NCBI RefSeq assembly: GCF_001269425.1
Contig: NZ_CP011787.1
Span: 248,001-312,000 of the forward strand
Origin: Candidatus Palibaumannia cicadellinicola
Lineage (GTDB): Bacteria; Pseudomonadota; Gammaproteobacteria; Enterobacterales; Enterobacteriaceae
Reading direction: 5' to 3'
DNA: 64,000 bases
In this document: positions 22,719-33,306 of the stretch, one piece after another
How positions within the stretch are numbered: the first letter of the stretch is position 1
Layout of the letters: each line of letters opens with the position of its first letter
Translations under genes and position numbers: made by a program
Notes under the pieces: model-generated
Databases searched by the model: none
What the model was told of the DNA's origin: nothing
Seen by the model: the letters and a program-made list of their open reading frames with translations, nothing else

Positions 22719-25304
22719 TTATATAACTGATATATTTTTTGTTACTTGCCAATGACCATCGATAAAAAATGCTTTCCAGCCTGTAGCTTTACCATTTTTT
22801 TCTGATGATATATATTGTTTTTTAGTTTTACGACTAAAACGTAATAAAGTCTTATTCCCTTCTTCATCTTGCGATGGTGCATCTGCTAGGTAACGTAGTA
22901 TTTTTGGTAGGCGGTCTTTGAATTGCACTAGTTCTTCAATTAGTGGTGCACGAGTTTCACGTACTTTTGGAAAATTTTTAGCTGCTAAAAATAGTCCAGA
23001 AGCACCGTTACGTAACACAAAATAATCATCATAAGTTTTACAAGCTAGCTCTGGTAGAGGTACGCAAGCAATTTTCTCTGGTGCTATTTCACCATTACGT
23101 AATATTTTTCTAGTATTTTTGCATTTATCATTTATACAAGCTACATATTTACCGAATTTTCCTAGTTTTAGGAGCATATCAGAACAGCATATTTCGCATT
23201 TTATTGCATGATCATTGACGTAAAAATTAAATTTTCCTTGCTCGATATTATAACTATCGCATAAAGGATTGTTACCGCATACATGTAATTTACGATTATT
23301 ATCTATTAAATAGCTATCCATTATGTGATTACATTTTAAACAACTTTGTCTCATAGAAAAAATATTAGTCTTTATATTATTACCTTCGAATCTATTAATG
23401 GATTCAGGTCTTAAGTTTATTGTTTTTTTGCAACGATATTTTTTGGGAAGTTCGTAACCAGAGCAACCTAGAAAGACTCCAGTACTAGCTGTGCGAATGA
23501 CCATTGGCCTGCTACAAATAGGGCATAATATATTAGTTATTACTGTATTATTAGGTATCATACCACCTTCTGCTGGATCTTTCTCAGCATTTTGTAGTTG
23601 TTTAATAAATTTACTAAAAAAATTATCAAGAACATTCTTCCAATCTTGCTTATTGTTTGCAATTTGATCTAATTTATCCTCCATATTAGCTGTAAAGTCA
23701 TAATTCATTAGTTCTTTAAAATGTTCTTCCATCCTATCAGTGACTATTTCGCCAATTTTTTCTGCGTATAAACGATTGTTGTCTATATTTACATAACCAC
23801 GTTCTTGAATAGAAGAAATAATGGACATGTATGTAGAAGGTCGCCCAATACGACGTTTTTCTAATTCATTAACTAGTGAAGCTTCACTGTAACGTGAAGG
23901 AGGATTAGTAAAATTCTGGCTAGGAATCAATTTTTTTAAATTTAGTATCTGGCCAATTTCTAGTATTGGCAAAATATTATGTTCTTGCTGATTTACAATT
24001 GGTGGTAGTACTTTTGTATAACCATCGAAAATTAGCTTTCTACTGCGCGCACATAGTTTAAAATTACCAGCTGCTACGATTATACTAGTGGATTCATACT
24101 GCGCTGGCATCATCTGGCTAGCAACAAATTGCATCCATATTAATTGATACAGTTTCTGTGCTTCTTCTTCTAGATTTTTTATTTGAGAAGCGTGAAGATT
24201 AATATCTGATGGCCTAATAGCTTCATGTGCTTCTTGCGTATTACATTGATTGATGTACTCATTTGGTTTATTAGGCAGATATTGACAGCCAAAAATATCT
24301 TTAATATAGCTACGTACTATATTTAGTGCATCTTTGCTAATATTAGTTGAGTCTGTACGTATATAAGTAATATATCCAGTTTCATATAGTCTTTGAGCTA
24401 ATATCATAGTGTTTTTAATACTATAGCCTAAACGAGTACTAGCAGCTTTTTGTAGAGTTGATGTAATAAAAGGTGCGGTAGATTTACTATTAGTAATTTT
24501 ATTTTTTTTATCAGATATAAAATAACTAGCTCTTTTCAGTAAATTAACTGCAGCTTGGATTTGGTGATAATTAATCGGTCTAAATGGTTTATTATCTTGG
24601 TTTATTACTCGCATAGTTAATGGTAAACCATTAATAGTATGCATATTAGCAGACAGTTCCCAATATTCTTCAGGCAAAAATATTTTAATTTCTCTTTCAC
24701 GTTCTACTATAAGTCTAACAGCAACAGATTGTACACGACCTGCAGACAAACCCCTAGCTATCCTTTTCCATAATAAAGGAGAAACCATATAACCAACTAT
24801 GCGATCCATAAAGCGCCTTGCTTGCTGTGCGTTGACACGAGATATATTAAGCTCTACTGGTTTTTTAAAAGCTTGTGTAATAGCATTACGAGTAATTTCG
24901 TTAAATACTATACGGTGGAATCTATTATCATCACCGCCTATTACTTCCCTAATATGCCAGGCAATCGCTTCACCTTCACGATCAAGATCAGTAGCTAGAT
25001 AAATATGTTCAACTGTTTCAGCTATAGTTTTTAATTCATTTACTATTTTTTCTTTTCCAGGCAAAATTTCATAATTAGCTACCCAATTATCATATGGATC
25101 AATACCCATACTTTTTACCAAAGCCGCGTACTTGTGTAATTGTACTGATTGATTTGTTTTAAATTTTTTTTTACTGTTAGAAACACTCACTGGTAAATCT
25201 CGAATATGACCAATACTAGACTTTACTATATATTCATTACCTAAATATTTATTAATTGTTTTTGCTTTTGATGGAGATTCCACAATAACAAGCGCTTTAC
25301 TCAT
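22719..25304 (-). CDS. topA: DNA topoisomerase I
   Basis: TopA relaxes negative supercoils. The 861-residue protein (E. coli 865) starts with a TOPRIM domain ([23 protein letters not shown]). The catalytic Tyr is in [12 protein letters not shown] near residue 318. The C-terminal third carries cysteine-rich zinc ribbons, for example CPICSRPM with a later CSG and C, CLKC with CGNNPLC, and CEICC with C...KC. Retaining all the ribbons is less common in very small genomes. H-NS (27.6 kb) is also kept, suggesting that nucleoid supercoiling is still managed. Confidence 0.97.
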   Translation of the reverse strand: MSKALVIVESPSKAKTINKYLGNEYIVKSSIGHIRDLPVSVSNSKKKFKTNQSVQLHKYAALVKSMGIDPYDNWVANYEILPGKEKIVNELKTIAETVEHIYLATDLDREGEAIAWHIREVIGGDDNRFHRIVFNEITRNAITQAFKKPVELNISRVNAQQARRFMDRIVGYMVSPLLWKRIARGLSAGRVQSVAVRLIVEREREIKIFLPEEYWELSANMHTINGLPLTMRVINQDNKPFRPINYHQIQAAVNLLKRASYFISDKKNKITNSKSTAPFITSTLQKAASTRLGYSIKNTMILAQRLYETGYITYIRTDSTNISKDALNIVRSYIKDIFGCQYLPNKPNEYINQCNTQEAHEAIRPSDINLHASQIKNLEEEAQKLYQLIWMQFVASQMMPAQYESTSIIVAAGNFKLCARSRKLIFDGYTKVLPPIVNQQEHNILPILEIGQILNLKKLIPSQNFTNPPSRYSEASLVNELEKRRIGRPSTYMSIISSIQERGYVNIDNNRLYAEKIGEIVTDRMEEHFKELMNYDFTANMEDKLDQIANNKQDWKNVLDNFFSKFIKQLQNAEKDPAEGGMIPNNTVITNILCPICSRPMVIRTASTGVFLGCSGYELPKKYRCKKTINLRPESINRFEGNNIKTNIFSMRQSCLKCNHIMDSYLIDNNRKLHVCGNNPLCDSYNIEQGKFNFYVNDHAIKCEICCSDMLLKLGKFGKYVACINDKCKNTRKILRNGEIAPEKIACVPLPELACKTYDDYFVLRNGASGLFLAAKNFPKVRETRAPLIEELVQFKDRLPKILRYLADAPSQDEEGNKTLLRFSRKTKKQYISSEKNGKATGWKAFFIDGHWQVTKNISVI

Positions 25305-25818
25305 TTGATATTTACCTTAATTATTTTTTAATTTTTTAGAAAATTTCTATATTTATAGATATAAAAATATTTTTGTTAAAATTGAACTAAATCCTTAAAA
25401 TATCCATCTATTTTTATCGATTAAAAATATAATTTAATAATGTTTGTTAAATAATTTTAAAAAAATTATTTAACTATCTATTAAATTAATTACAATTAAC
25501 TTAACTAATAAATATTTTATAATTTTGTTTTGTGATGATTTATAGTGTTATATATAAAAATTAACTAATTTAGTTATCAATACTATGTTATAAATTAATA
25601 ATTTTAATTAATTTAATATATCAATGATCTTAATTATATTATTTAAAAAATATTTTTATATTTTTATTTAATTATTAGTACTTTACTACTTACTTAGTAA
25701 GTAATATAGTTTCAACCTTTGAATAATTAACATATAACGTAATATTAAATAATAAATAAATTTACTTTTATTTATTATTTAATAAATTATCAAGCGTTAC
25801 TAAAAGGTTTTTTCCTAT
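25305..25818. other. AT-rich spacer between topA and clsA
   Basis: This 514-bp stretch separates divergent topA and clsA. It is extremely AT-rich, with many TTATTTAATTA-like runs, and has no open frame of note on either strand. I could not recognise remains of any E. coli gene. It presumably holds both promoters. Confidence 0.6.
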
Positions 25819-27279
25819 ATGATAACTTTTTATACCATAATAAATGGGCTGCTCGTTTTGAGCTATTGGTTATCAATTGCATATATAACGTTACGTATTT
25901 TAATTAAACGTCGTACAGTACCTTCTGCTATGGCTTGGCTACTAGTAATTTATATCCTACCATTGGTCGGAATACTAATATATTTGCTATTAGGGGAATT
26001 AAAAATTGGTAAACTACGTTACGAACGTAATAAGGCAGTATACCCTTATCTTACTAAATGGATAGATCATATAAAAGGTGACCAGCATATTTTCTCTAAA
26101 GAAAATAGTTATGTTGCTAGTTCATTATTTCAGTTATGTGAAAAACGTCAGGGTATTAGTGGTCTGAGATGCCATCAGATACAATTACTTAATAATACTA
26201 ATGATATTATTAAATCATTAATACGTGATATTAATTTAGCACAACGTAATATAGAAATGGTATTTTATATTTGGCAGACTGGAGGAATTATTGATAAAGT
26301 AGCGGAAGCACTAATGGCAGCGGCACGTCGCGGAGTGGTTTGCCGTCTAATGCTTGATTCAGCTGGTAGTGTACATTTTTTTTCTAGTCAGTATCCTGCA
26401 TTGATGCGTGATGCAGGTGTTAAGGTAGTAGAAGCATTAAATGTTAGTCTGGTACGTTTATTCCTACGTAGGATGGATTTACGTCAGCATCGTAAGATGG
26501 TCTTAATAGATAATTATATATCCTATACTGGTAGTATGAATATGGTTGATCCGCTTTTTTTTAAAAAAAAAGCTAATGTTGGCCAATGGATAGATATTAT
26601 GACACGTATGGAAGGACCAGTAACTATAGCTATGGGTCTGATTTACTATCGTGATTGGGAAGTTGAGACTGGAGAACGTATTAAACCTACAATAAAAAAT
26701 ATTCTTCCATTTCAATATTCGTCTTCTTATATTCAGACAATCCAAGTTATTGCATCTGGTCCTGGTTTTCCTGAAGGAGTAATTCATCAAGCATTACTAA
26801 TAGCAATTTATGCTGCTCGCGAACAATTAGTTATTACTACACCGTATTTAGTACCTAGTGATGATTTGCTACATGCTATTTGTACTGCTGCTCAACGTGG
26901 CGTTAAAGTACATATTCTTATCCCGCGTAAGAATGATTCTATGTTAGTTGGATGGGCTAGTCGTTCGTACTTTTCAGAGCTACTAGAAGCTGGGGTACTT
27001 ATTCATCAGTTTTATGGTGGCTTATTGCATACTAAAAGTATGCTAGTAGATGGGCAATTAAGTTTATTCGGAACAGTTAATTTAGATATGCGTAGTTTAT
27101 GGTTAAATTTTGAAATTACTTTAGTGATTGACGCTAAAAATTTTGCTTGTGATTTAGCACGAGTACAGGAAGATTATATAGCTAATTCTAAGTTAATTGA
27201 TGTTCAATTATGGTTAAAACGACCTTATTGGCAACGTATTATCGAGAGATTGTTCTATTTTTTTAGTCCATTATTGTAA
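25819..27279 (+). CDS. clsA: Cardiolipin synthase A
   Basis: ClsA joins two phosphatidylglycerol molecules to cardiolipin at the inner membrane. The 486 residues equal E. coli. Two N-terminal membrane segments are followed by two phospholipase-D HKD motifs, HRKMVLIDN near residue 224 and HTKSMLVDG near 404. FYFFSPLL ends the protein. The start MITFYTII aligns with the E. coli start; AAAAGG lies about 13 nt upstream, further than ideal. Adjacent T and A runs near 26555-26570 stay in frame but are slippage-prone. Confidence 0.97.
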   Translation: MITFYTIINGLLVLSYWLSIAYITLRILIKRRTVPSAMAWLLVIYILPLVGILIYLLLGELKIGKLRYERNKAVYPYLTKWIDHIKGDQHIFSKENSYVASSLFQLCEKRQGISGLRCHQIQLLNNTNDIIKSLIRDINLAQRNIEMVFYIWQTGGIIDKVAEALMAAARRGVVCRLMLDSAGSVHFFSSQYPALMRDAGVKVVEALNVSLVRLFLRRMDLRQHRKMVLIDNYISYTGSMNMVDPLFFKKKANVGQWIDIMTRMEGPVTIAMGLIYYRDWEVETGERIKPTIKNILPFQYSSSYIQTIQVIASGPGFPEGVIHQALLIAIYAAREQLVITTPYLVPSDDLLHAICTAAQRGVKVHILIPRKNDSMLVGWASRSYFSELLEAGVLIHQFYGGLLHTKSMLVDGQLSLFGTVNLDMRSLWLNFEITLVIDAKNFACDLARVQEDYIANSKLIDVQLWLKRPYWQRIIERLFYFFSPLL

Positions 27280-27597
27280 AAGTTAGTTCAACTAATAAAA
27301 ACTTAACTAAATAATGCTATAAAATATTATAATATATATTTATATTACTATAATAAATTAAAATATTTAATTATTTAAAATAATTATTAATTTTTAATTA
27401 ATCACAATATGATATTTAACTAATTTAGTTTTTGTTATTCGTTATATATTATTTATAGTATATCAATTATTTATTAAAATTTAATAAATCTTTTAAATTA
27501 ATGATAATCCTAGTATTGCAGAAATAATACTAGCGCTTTATTATTATTGATACCAATAATCACCTCAGAACAATTTTTAAGATTTGAGATTAAGTTA
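27280..27597. other. Spacer and leader upstream of hns, with hairpin
   Basis: This 318-bp AT-rich stretch contains no gene. An 8-bp stem (CTAGTATT with AATACTAG, 27510-27533, 8-nt loop) lies about 65 bp before hns. It could be a weak clsA terminator or an hns leader structure. The last bases before the hns ATG, TTTGAGATTA, resemble the E. coli hns leader as I remember it. tdk, next to hns in E. coli, is absent. Confidence 0.5.
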
Positions 27598-28017
27598 ATG
27601 AACGAAGCACTTAAGATTCTTAATAATATTCGTACTTTACGCGCACAGGCAAAAGAATTGAGTATAGATACTCTAGAAGAGATGCTTGAAAAACTTGAAT
27701 TAGTAGTAAATGAAAGACGTGAGGAAGATAATCACGTTAAGGCTGAAATTGAAGAACGTAATAGAAAATTACAACAATATCTTGATATGTTGATGGCTGA
27801 TGGTATTGATCCTAATGAATTACTCAATACCATGAGCGGATATAAAACAAGTAGTAAAATTACTAGTAAAATAAAACGAGCTACTCGTCCAGCAAAATAT
27901 AAATATATCAATGAACATGGTCAATTGAAAACTTGGACTGGACAAGGACGCACTCCTTCTGTTATAAAAAAAGAAATAGATGAACAAGGAAAATTATTAG
28001 AAGATTTTTTACTGTAA
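27598..28017 (+). CDS. hns: Nucleoid protein H-NS
   Basis: H-NS binds curved AT-rich DNA, silences genes and bridges DNA. The start ATG 27598 gives [17 protein letters not shown], aligning with E. coli [10 protein letters not shown]; a TTG 51 bp upstream is not supported. The 139-residue protein (E. coli 137) has the N-terminal coiled-coil oligomerisation domain (1-65), a short basic linker, and the C-terminal DNA-binding domain with TWTGQGRTP near residues 112-120, including the QGR minor-groove loop. It is monocistronic, closed by a strong terminator. Keeping H-NS in an almost wholly AT-rich genome is noteworthy, since its usual AT-content cue is uninformative there. Confidence 0.97.
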   Translation: MNEALKILNNIRTLRAQAKELSIDTLEEMLEKLELVVNERREEDNHVKAEIEERNRKLQQYLDMLMADGIDPNELLNTMSGYKTSSKITSKIKRATRPAKYKYINEHGQLKTWTGQGRTPSVIKKEIDEQGKLLEDFLL

Positions 28018-28031
28018 AAAATCTTTTTTTT
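28002..28031 (+). terminator. Intrinsic terminator of hns
   Basis: AGATTTTTT and AAAAAATCT form a 9-bp stem (up to 11 bp counting the inner A-T and C-G) around ACTGT, directly followed by seven further T. The hairpin overlaps the last codons and stop of hns. It is the only convincing intrinsic terminator I see in the window. Confidence 0.8.
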
Positions 28032-28203
28032 ATGTTTACTTGATTGAAACATTTTTCTATTAAAAAAAATACATTTTACTTTATTAAGTAATAATTTAAG
28101 TCAACAAATTATTAATTTAAAAACATAAAAACACGTAATAATTTATTATTACGTATGCTTAATTTATATAAAATTAACTTATCTACTAGCAGCTATCACT
28201 AAT

Positions 28204-29082
28204 TTAAGATAAGTAAGTGCCACTAAGTAATGCTTCAATACGTTTATCTAGTGGAGGGTGAGACATAAAAAGCTCACTAAAAGATTTTTTAGGTCCGTTA
28301 ATGCAAAAAGCAATTAGGCTGTTTGACTCTTGTGGTTCATAACTTGTTTTCAATTTTTGTAGTGCTGCTATCATTTTATCGCTACCTACTAATTTGGCTG
28401 AACCAGCATCAGCATGAAATTCTCTATAACGCGAAAACCATAACACAATAATGCTTGCTAATACTCCAAATATTAATTCTAGTAAAGTAGAGGTAATAAC
28501 ATATACTAACTGATTACCATCGCTGTTTTCTTCTTCACGAGAAGATCCAATAAAACTAGCTACTAATTGAGCTATAAAACGAGAAATAAAAATTACAAAA
28601 GTATTAACAATACCATTTATTAATGTCATTGTTACCATATCGCCGTTTGCAATATGGCTCATTTCATGAGCTATAACTGCCTCTGTTTCCGCGCGTGTCA
28701 TATTATGTAATAAGCCTGTACTAACAGCTACTAGTGAAGCATTCCGACTAGCACCAGTTGCAAACGCATTAATATCAGGTGCATTATAAATAGCTACTTG
28801 CGGCATTTTTATCCCAATTTCCTGCGATTGATTGCGTATGATATTGAGTAACCAGTTTTCAGTATCGTTACTTGGCTGTTTTATTATTTCACCGCCTACT
28901 GAATGTAAAGCAATAAATTTTGACATTAACAATGAAATAAAAGCTCCACAGAAACCAAAAATACCAGCAATAACTATTAATCCCTCTGTACTAGAAGCTT
29001 TGATACCAGTAAAATTTAACACTAGACCAAAAATAACCATAACAGCTAAGTTAGTTAGTAAAAAAAGTATAATACGCATCAT
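28204..29082 (-). CDS. htpX: Membrane zinc protease HtpX
   Basis: HtpX is an inner-membrane metalloprotease that degrades misfolded membrane proteins. The 292-residue protein (E. coli 293) has two N-terminal membrane helices, the zinc motif HEMSH near residue 140, two further hydrophobic segments, and [10 protein letters not shown] supplying the third ligand region. I start it at the ATG giving [12 protein letters not shown], as in E. coli; an upstream TTG at 29100 adds six residues without support. GGAAAA upstream is a weak ribosome site. It is monocistronic and converges on hns. Confidence 0.95.
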   Translation of the reverse strand: MMRIILFLLTNLAVMVIFGLVLNFTGIKASSTEGLIVIAGIFGFCGAFISLLMSKFIALHSVGGEIIKQPSNDTENWLLNIIRNQSQEIGIKMPQVAIYNAPDINAFATGASRNASLVAVSTGLLHNMTRAETEAVIAHEMSHIANGDMVTMTLINGIVNTFVIFISRFIAQLVASFIGSSREEENSDGNQLVYVITSTLLELIFGVLASIIVLWFSRYREFHADAGSAKLVGSDKMIAALQKLKTSYEPQESNSLIAFCINGPKKSFSELFMSHPPLDKRIEALLSGTYLS

Positions 29083-29202
29083 AATAATTATATTTTCCAA
29101 AAAAAGTTAATACTATTAATACTAATTATCAAACATCAATGTAAAAAAATTAATTAAGAATATTAACAAATATTTATTTTTTATATCTAATATTTTTTAA
29201 TA

Positions 29203-29691
29203 TTAATATTGATTTTTTATTAATTGGTCAATTAATAATAGTCCATTATAATCAAGAGTAACTAAATCTAGTTGATTTTTAATTGATTTAAATATTTTCT
29301 CTTCTTTCTGTTGTTGTGCTATATACCATTGTAAAAAGTAAAAAGTAGAGTAATCATTTAGTGTAATAGCAGTTTGCGCTAATGAGTTAATTTTATTTGT
29401 GATATTTTTTTCATGTTCGTAGGCCATATAAATTAATTCAGTTAATGAAGAGAAATCTACCGGTGGGGCGTTAATAACGCTTAAAATAGGCATTTTACCT
29501 ATATCATTTAAATATTCAAATATACGGTGTATATGTTGAATTTCTTCTTTTGACTGTTTTTGAAAAAATTTACTAAAATTTTCAATTTTTTTTTGATGAC
29601 ACCAAGCACTAATTTGTAAATAAAAATTAGCAGAGTAACATTCTAAGTTAAGTTGTTCATTAAGTTTAGTTGTAACTTCTGATTGAACCAT
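29203..29691 (-). CDS. ftnA: Ferritin FtnA
   Basis: FtnA forms a 24-subunit shell that oxidises and stores iron. The 162-residue protein (E. coli 165) keeps the ferroxidase residues: Glu17 in LNLECYS, the Glu and His of EEIQHIH near 50-53, Glu94 in YEHEKN, and the Gln/Glu pair in QQQKEE near 127-130. No haem-binding methionine pattern of bacterioferritin is seen. It is monocistronic. With the Nramp transporter at 33.3 kb it indicates active control of iron or manganese in the host cell. Confidence 0.95.
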   Translation of the reverse strand: MVQSEVTTKLNEQLNLECYSANFYLQISAWCHQKKIENFSKFFQKQSKEEIQHIHRIFEYLNDIGKMPILSVINAPPVDFSSLTELIYMAYEHEKNITNKINSLAQTAITLNDYSTFYFLQWYIAQQQKEEKIFKSIKNQLDLVTLDYNGLLLIDQLIKNQY

Positions 29692-29805
29692 AAGTTATGT
29701 CCTGTTATAAAAAATTAATTTAATACTAATTAAAATATATTTACTGTATAATATCTATTTATAATAGATAATAAAAAAATAATTTTTCTTATTACATTCT
29801 ATGTT

Positions 29806-31272
29806 TTAATTATGCCAAGAGCGACTATCTTTAGTCATCATGGTAACTGATGCTATAGGTCCCCAGGTACCTGCTTGATATGGTTGTGGTGCATCATTAT
29901 TTTTTTTCCAAGCTTCGATAATTGAATCTACCCATTTCCATGCTTCTTCGATTTCATCTCTTCGAACAAAAAGAGATTGAATTCCTCGCATAGTTTCTAA
30001 TAAAAGACGTTCATAAGCATCTGATATATTTTTATTAAAAGTTTTAGTAAAACTTAGATCTAACTTAGTAGTTTTGAGGCAATGTTTATTGCCAAGCCTA
30101 GGTACATTATTTACAATCTGAATTTCCATTCCTTCATCTGGCTGCAGTCTAATAGTTAGCTTATTTGGTGGAAGTGGTTGATATGAATCGCGAAATAAGT
30201 TAATAGGTGGATTTTTAAAATATACAACTACTTCTGAACATTTGATCGGTAAACGCTTACCAGTACGTAAATAAAATGGTACTCCTGCCCATTGCCAATT
30301 ATCAATATTGACACGAATAGAAACAAAAGTTTCAGTAAGACTGTTTTTATTTGCGCCTTCTTCTTCTAAATAACCAGGGACTTTTTTACCATTAATCCAT
30401 CCTTCAGTATACTGACCACGTACTGTAGTATCATGCACATTACTATTATCGATCGTACGTAGAGAACGTAGTATTTTAACTTTTTCATCTCTAATATTAT
30501 CTGTGGTTAAATCAGCAGGAGGTGACATAGCGATAATAGTTAATATTTGTAGCAAATGGCTTTGAATCATATCACGCATTTGACCAGCTTGATCAAAATA
30601 ACTCCACCGTCCTTCGATACCAACTTCTTCAGCTACTGTAATTTGTACGTGATCTATATTACTGTTATTCCAATTATTTGCAAATAAAGAATTAGCAAAC
30701 CTAAGAGCCAGTAAATTTAGTACTGTTTCTTTGCCAAGATAATGATCGATACGGTATATTTGGTTTTCTTTAAAGTATTTAGCAACTTGATCATTAATGA
30801 TGCGCGATGATTCTAAACTAGTACCTAATGGTTTTTCTAGTACTATACGGTGAGGATTGTTATTAATGTTAATTTCTTTTAATCCTTGACAAATAGAGCT
30901 AAAAGTATTTGCTGGCATAGCAAAATAATTAATTATTACTCTGGACATAGGATCTATTTTTTCTGCTAAAATAAAAAAATTTTTTGTTTCATTTATATCA
31001 AAATTACAAAAATTTAAACGCGTGCTTAATATATTCCATATTTTTTCGTCAATTTTTTCTTTCATAAAAGTTTCTAGCGCTTTGCGTACCATATAAGTGT
31101 AAGCTTTAATATCCCATTCTGCACGACCCACACCAATAATGCGTGTTTCAGGATGAATATAACAAGCTTTTTCTAGCTGATACAAAGATGGTAATAACTT
31201 ACGACGAGCTAAATCTCCTTTTGCGCCAAAAATTACTAGATCACATGCTTGGGCTATGGATGTCACAGCCAT
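29806..31272 (-). CDS. zwf: Glucose-6-phosphate 1-dehydrogenase
   Basis: Zwf oxidises glucose-6-phosphate and makes NADPH at the entry to the pentose phosphate pathway. The 488-residue protein (E. coli 491) has the coenzyme loop FGAKGDLARRKLLPSL near residue 15 and the active-site signature RIDHYLGKE near 176. EEVGIEGRWSYFD is conserved. It diverges from pykA over 304 bp. In E. coli hexR lies in that gap and edd-eda follow zwf; neither is seen here, so only the oxidative pentose branch is supported locally. Confidence 0.97.
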   Translation of the reverse strand: MAVTSIAQACDLVIFGAKGDLARRKLLPSLYQLEKACYIHPETRIIGVGRAEWDIKAYTYMVRKALETFMKEKIDEKIWNILSTRLNFCNFDINETKNFFILAEKIDPMSRVIINYFAMPANTFSSICQGLKEININNNPHRIVLEKPLGTSLESSRIINDQVAKYFKENQIYRIDHYLGKETVLNLLALRFANSLFANNWNNSNIDHVQITVAEEVGIEGRWSYFDQAGQMRDMIQSHLLQILTIIAMSPPADLTTDNIRDEKVKILRSLRTIDNSNVHDTTVRGQYTEGWINGKKVPGYLEEEGANKNSLTETFVSIRVNIDNWQWAGVPFYLRTGKRLPIKCSEVVVYFKNPPINLFRDSYQPLPPNKLTIRLQPDEGMEIQIVNNVPRLGNKHCLKTTKLDLSFTKTFNKNISDAYERLLLETMRGIQSLFVRRDEIEEAWKWVDSIIEAWKKNNDAPQPYQAGTWGPIASVTMMTKDSRSWHN

Positions 31273-31576
31273 TTTTTTTTCCTCAGCAAAGATAAATTTA
31301 TAATATAAGTTTTTATTATACCTATATTTATACTAATCTTAATATTTAAGTTATCAACACTAGTTAACAGAAAATAATATTTTTAAAAAAATTAATATAT
31401 TTAACTAAATTTTATCATTCACAATAACATAAATTAAATATTAGCGTACTGTTATTAAGTACCATTTAACATATTGAATAACATGATAGACTTGAATAAA
31501 GTAAACTACGTATTTTAACAGTTAGTTTTAGTAATAACTGTGAAAAATAATTATTATAACTTCAACGGAGTAATTT
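31273..31576. other. Divergent zwf-pykA intergenic region
   Basis: This 304-bp stretch must hold promoters for both genes. hexR, which separates them in E. coli, is missing, and I see no remnant of it. CGGAG at about 31565 is the pykA ribosome site. No clear operator was found. Confidence 0.55.
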
Positions 31577-33022
31577 ATGTTCAGGCGGTTAAGAAGAACC
31601 AAAATAGTAACTACACTTGGTCCTGCTACCGATCGTGACAATAATATTGAAAATATTATTTTAGCTGGTGCTAATGTAGTACGCTTAAATTTTTCGCATA
31701 GCACTAAGGAAGATCATATAAGACGTGCTAAACAAGTTCGTGAAATTTCTGCTCGTTTAGGGCGTTATGTAGCTATTCTTGGTGATTTACAAGGTCCTAA
31801 GATACGTATATCTACTTTTTGTCAAGAAAAAATTTTCTTGGATATTGGTGATAAATTTATACTGGATGCAAACCTTGCGTGCGGGGTAGGTAACAGCGAA
31901 ATAGTTGGTATTGATTATAAGGGTTTACCTGGTGATGTACTACCAGGTGATATATTACTGTTAGATGATGGTAGAATACAGTTAAAAGTACTACAAATTA
32001 AAAACTTAAAAATTTATACTGAAGTTACTGTAGGCGGGTTTTTATCTAATCACAAAGGTATTAATAAATTAGGTGGGGGGCTTTCAGCAAAATCGCTAAC
32101 CAACAAAGATAAAGCAGATATTATCACTGCGGCTCAAATAGGTGTGGACTACTTAGCGATATCATTCCCTCGTAATGGAAAGGATATTTCCTATGCTCGT
32201 CAGCTAGCAAGTAATTATGGCAGTAAGGCAAAAATAGTATCTAAAGTAGAGCGTGCTGAAGCTGTTGCATCTAATGAATCTATAGATGATATAATTTTAG
32301 CTTCTGATGTTATTATGGTAGCACGTGGAGATTTAGGTATTGAAATTGGAGATGCCGAATTAGTAGGTATACAAAAAAAATTAATTAAACGTGCCCGTCA
32401 GTTGAATCGTGCTGTTATTACAGCTACTCAGATGATGGAGTCAATGATAAATAACCCCATGCCTACTCGTGCAGAAGTTATGGACGTAGCGAATGCAGTA
32501 CTAGATGGTACTGATGCTGTAATGTTATCAGCTGAGACTGCTACAGGTCAATATCCAGTAGAAACTGTGGCAGTTATGGCTAAAGTATGTCTAGGAGCAG
32601 AGAAAATTCCTAGTATAAATATTTCTAAACATCGAATTGATGTGCAGTTTAATAACATAGAAGAAGCTGTTGCTATGTCTGCAATGTATGCAGCTAATCA
32701 TCTTAAAGGAATTACTGCAATTATATCTATTACTGAGTCAGGACATACTGCGCTAATGATGTCTCGTATTAGCTCAGGTCTACCAATTTTTGCTTTATCC
32801 CGCCATGAGCAGACATTAAATCTTACAGCATTATATCGTGGAGTCACTCCAGTATATTTTAATTATAATGGTAAAGGAGTAGCAACTGCTATTAATGATG
32901 CGATTAGCATGTTACGTAACCAAGGTTTGTTATTAGTTGGTGATTTAGTAATTATTACCTACGGCGATGTTATTGATATGGTAGGAACAACTAACACTAG
33001 CAGAATTTTACTAGTTAAATAG
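31577..33022 (+). CDS. pykA: Pyruvate kinase II
   Basis: PykA converts phosphoenolpyruvate and ADP to pyruvate and ATP. The 481-residue chain follows E. coli PykA (480) rather than PykF, for example [20 protein letters not shown] at the start. The catalytic and metal segment ([19 protein letters not shown]) is intact, as is the [10 protein letters not shown] loop. The C-terminal allosteric domain is complete, ending [10 protein letters not shown]. It is apparently monocistronic with a CGGAG ribosome site. Confidence 0.97.
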   Translation: MFRRLRRTKIVTTLGPATDRDNNIENIILAGANVVRLNFSHSTKEDHIRRAKQVREISARLGRYVAILGDLQGPKIRISTFCQEKIFLDIGDKFILDANLACGVGNSEIVGIDYKGLPGDVLPGDILLLDDGRIQLKVLQIKNLKIYTEVTVGGFLSNHKGINKLGGGLSAKSLTNKDKADIITAAQIGVDYLAISFPRNGKDISYARQLASNYGSKAKIVSKVERAEAVASNESIDDIILASDVIMVARGDLGIEIGDAELVGIQKKLIKRARQLNRAVITATQMMESMINNPMPTRAEVMDVANAVLDGTDAVMLSAETATGQYPVETVAVMAKVCLGAEKIPSINISKHRIDVQFNNIEEAVAMSAMYAANHLKGITAIISITESGHTALMMSRISSGLPIFALSRHEQTLNLTALYRGVTPVYFNYNGKGVATAINDAISMLRNQGLLLVGDLVIITYGDVIDMVGTTNTSRILLVK

Positions 33023-33306
33023 TCATTTAAATTACAGAAAAATTATATATAAATATATATTTAAATATTAAATTTATTTATAAAAAATAAATATTTATTA
33101 ATTATATTAGTTATTAACTAATCACTTCTTTTTTAACATAGCTATTATTAATACTTACTTAATTTAAACAATTAATTTTTTTTTGATAAAAATAGGTATA
33201 TTTAGTTATTAATTTAATATTATTAAATTTTAATAAGGTCATAACAATTACCTTAGCAAAGTATTCTGTTAATAACAATATTAACCAAAAAATTTAGGAC
33301 CAACCA

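Noticed and set aside
25305..25818. Replication-origin-like AT-rich region before clsA
   Set aside because: There are no DnaA-box clusters that I can see and no dnaA, gidA or dnaN nearby; AT richness alone is normal here.
27510..27533. Hairpin upstream of hns as a clsA terminator
   Set aside because: No T run follows and clsA ends about 230 bp earlier; recorded only as a possible leader structure.
27547..27597. Extended hns start at TTG 27547
   Set aside because: The extra 17 residues have no counterpart in H-NS, and ATG 27598 aligns with the E. coli start.
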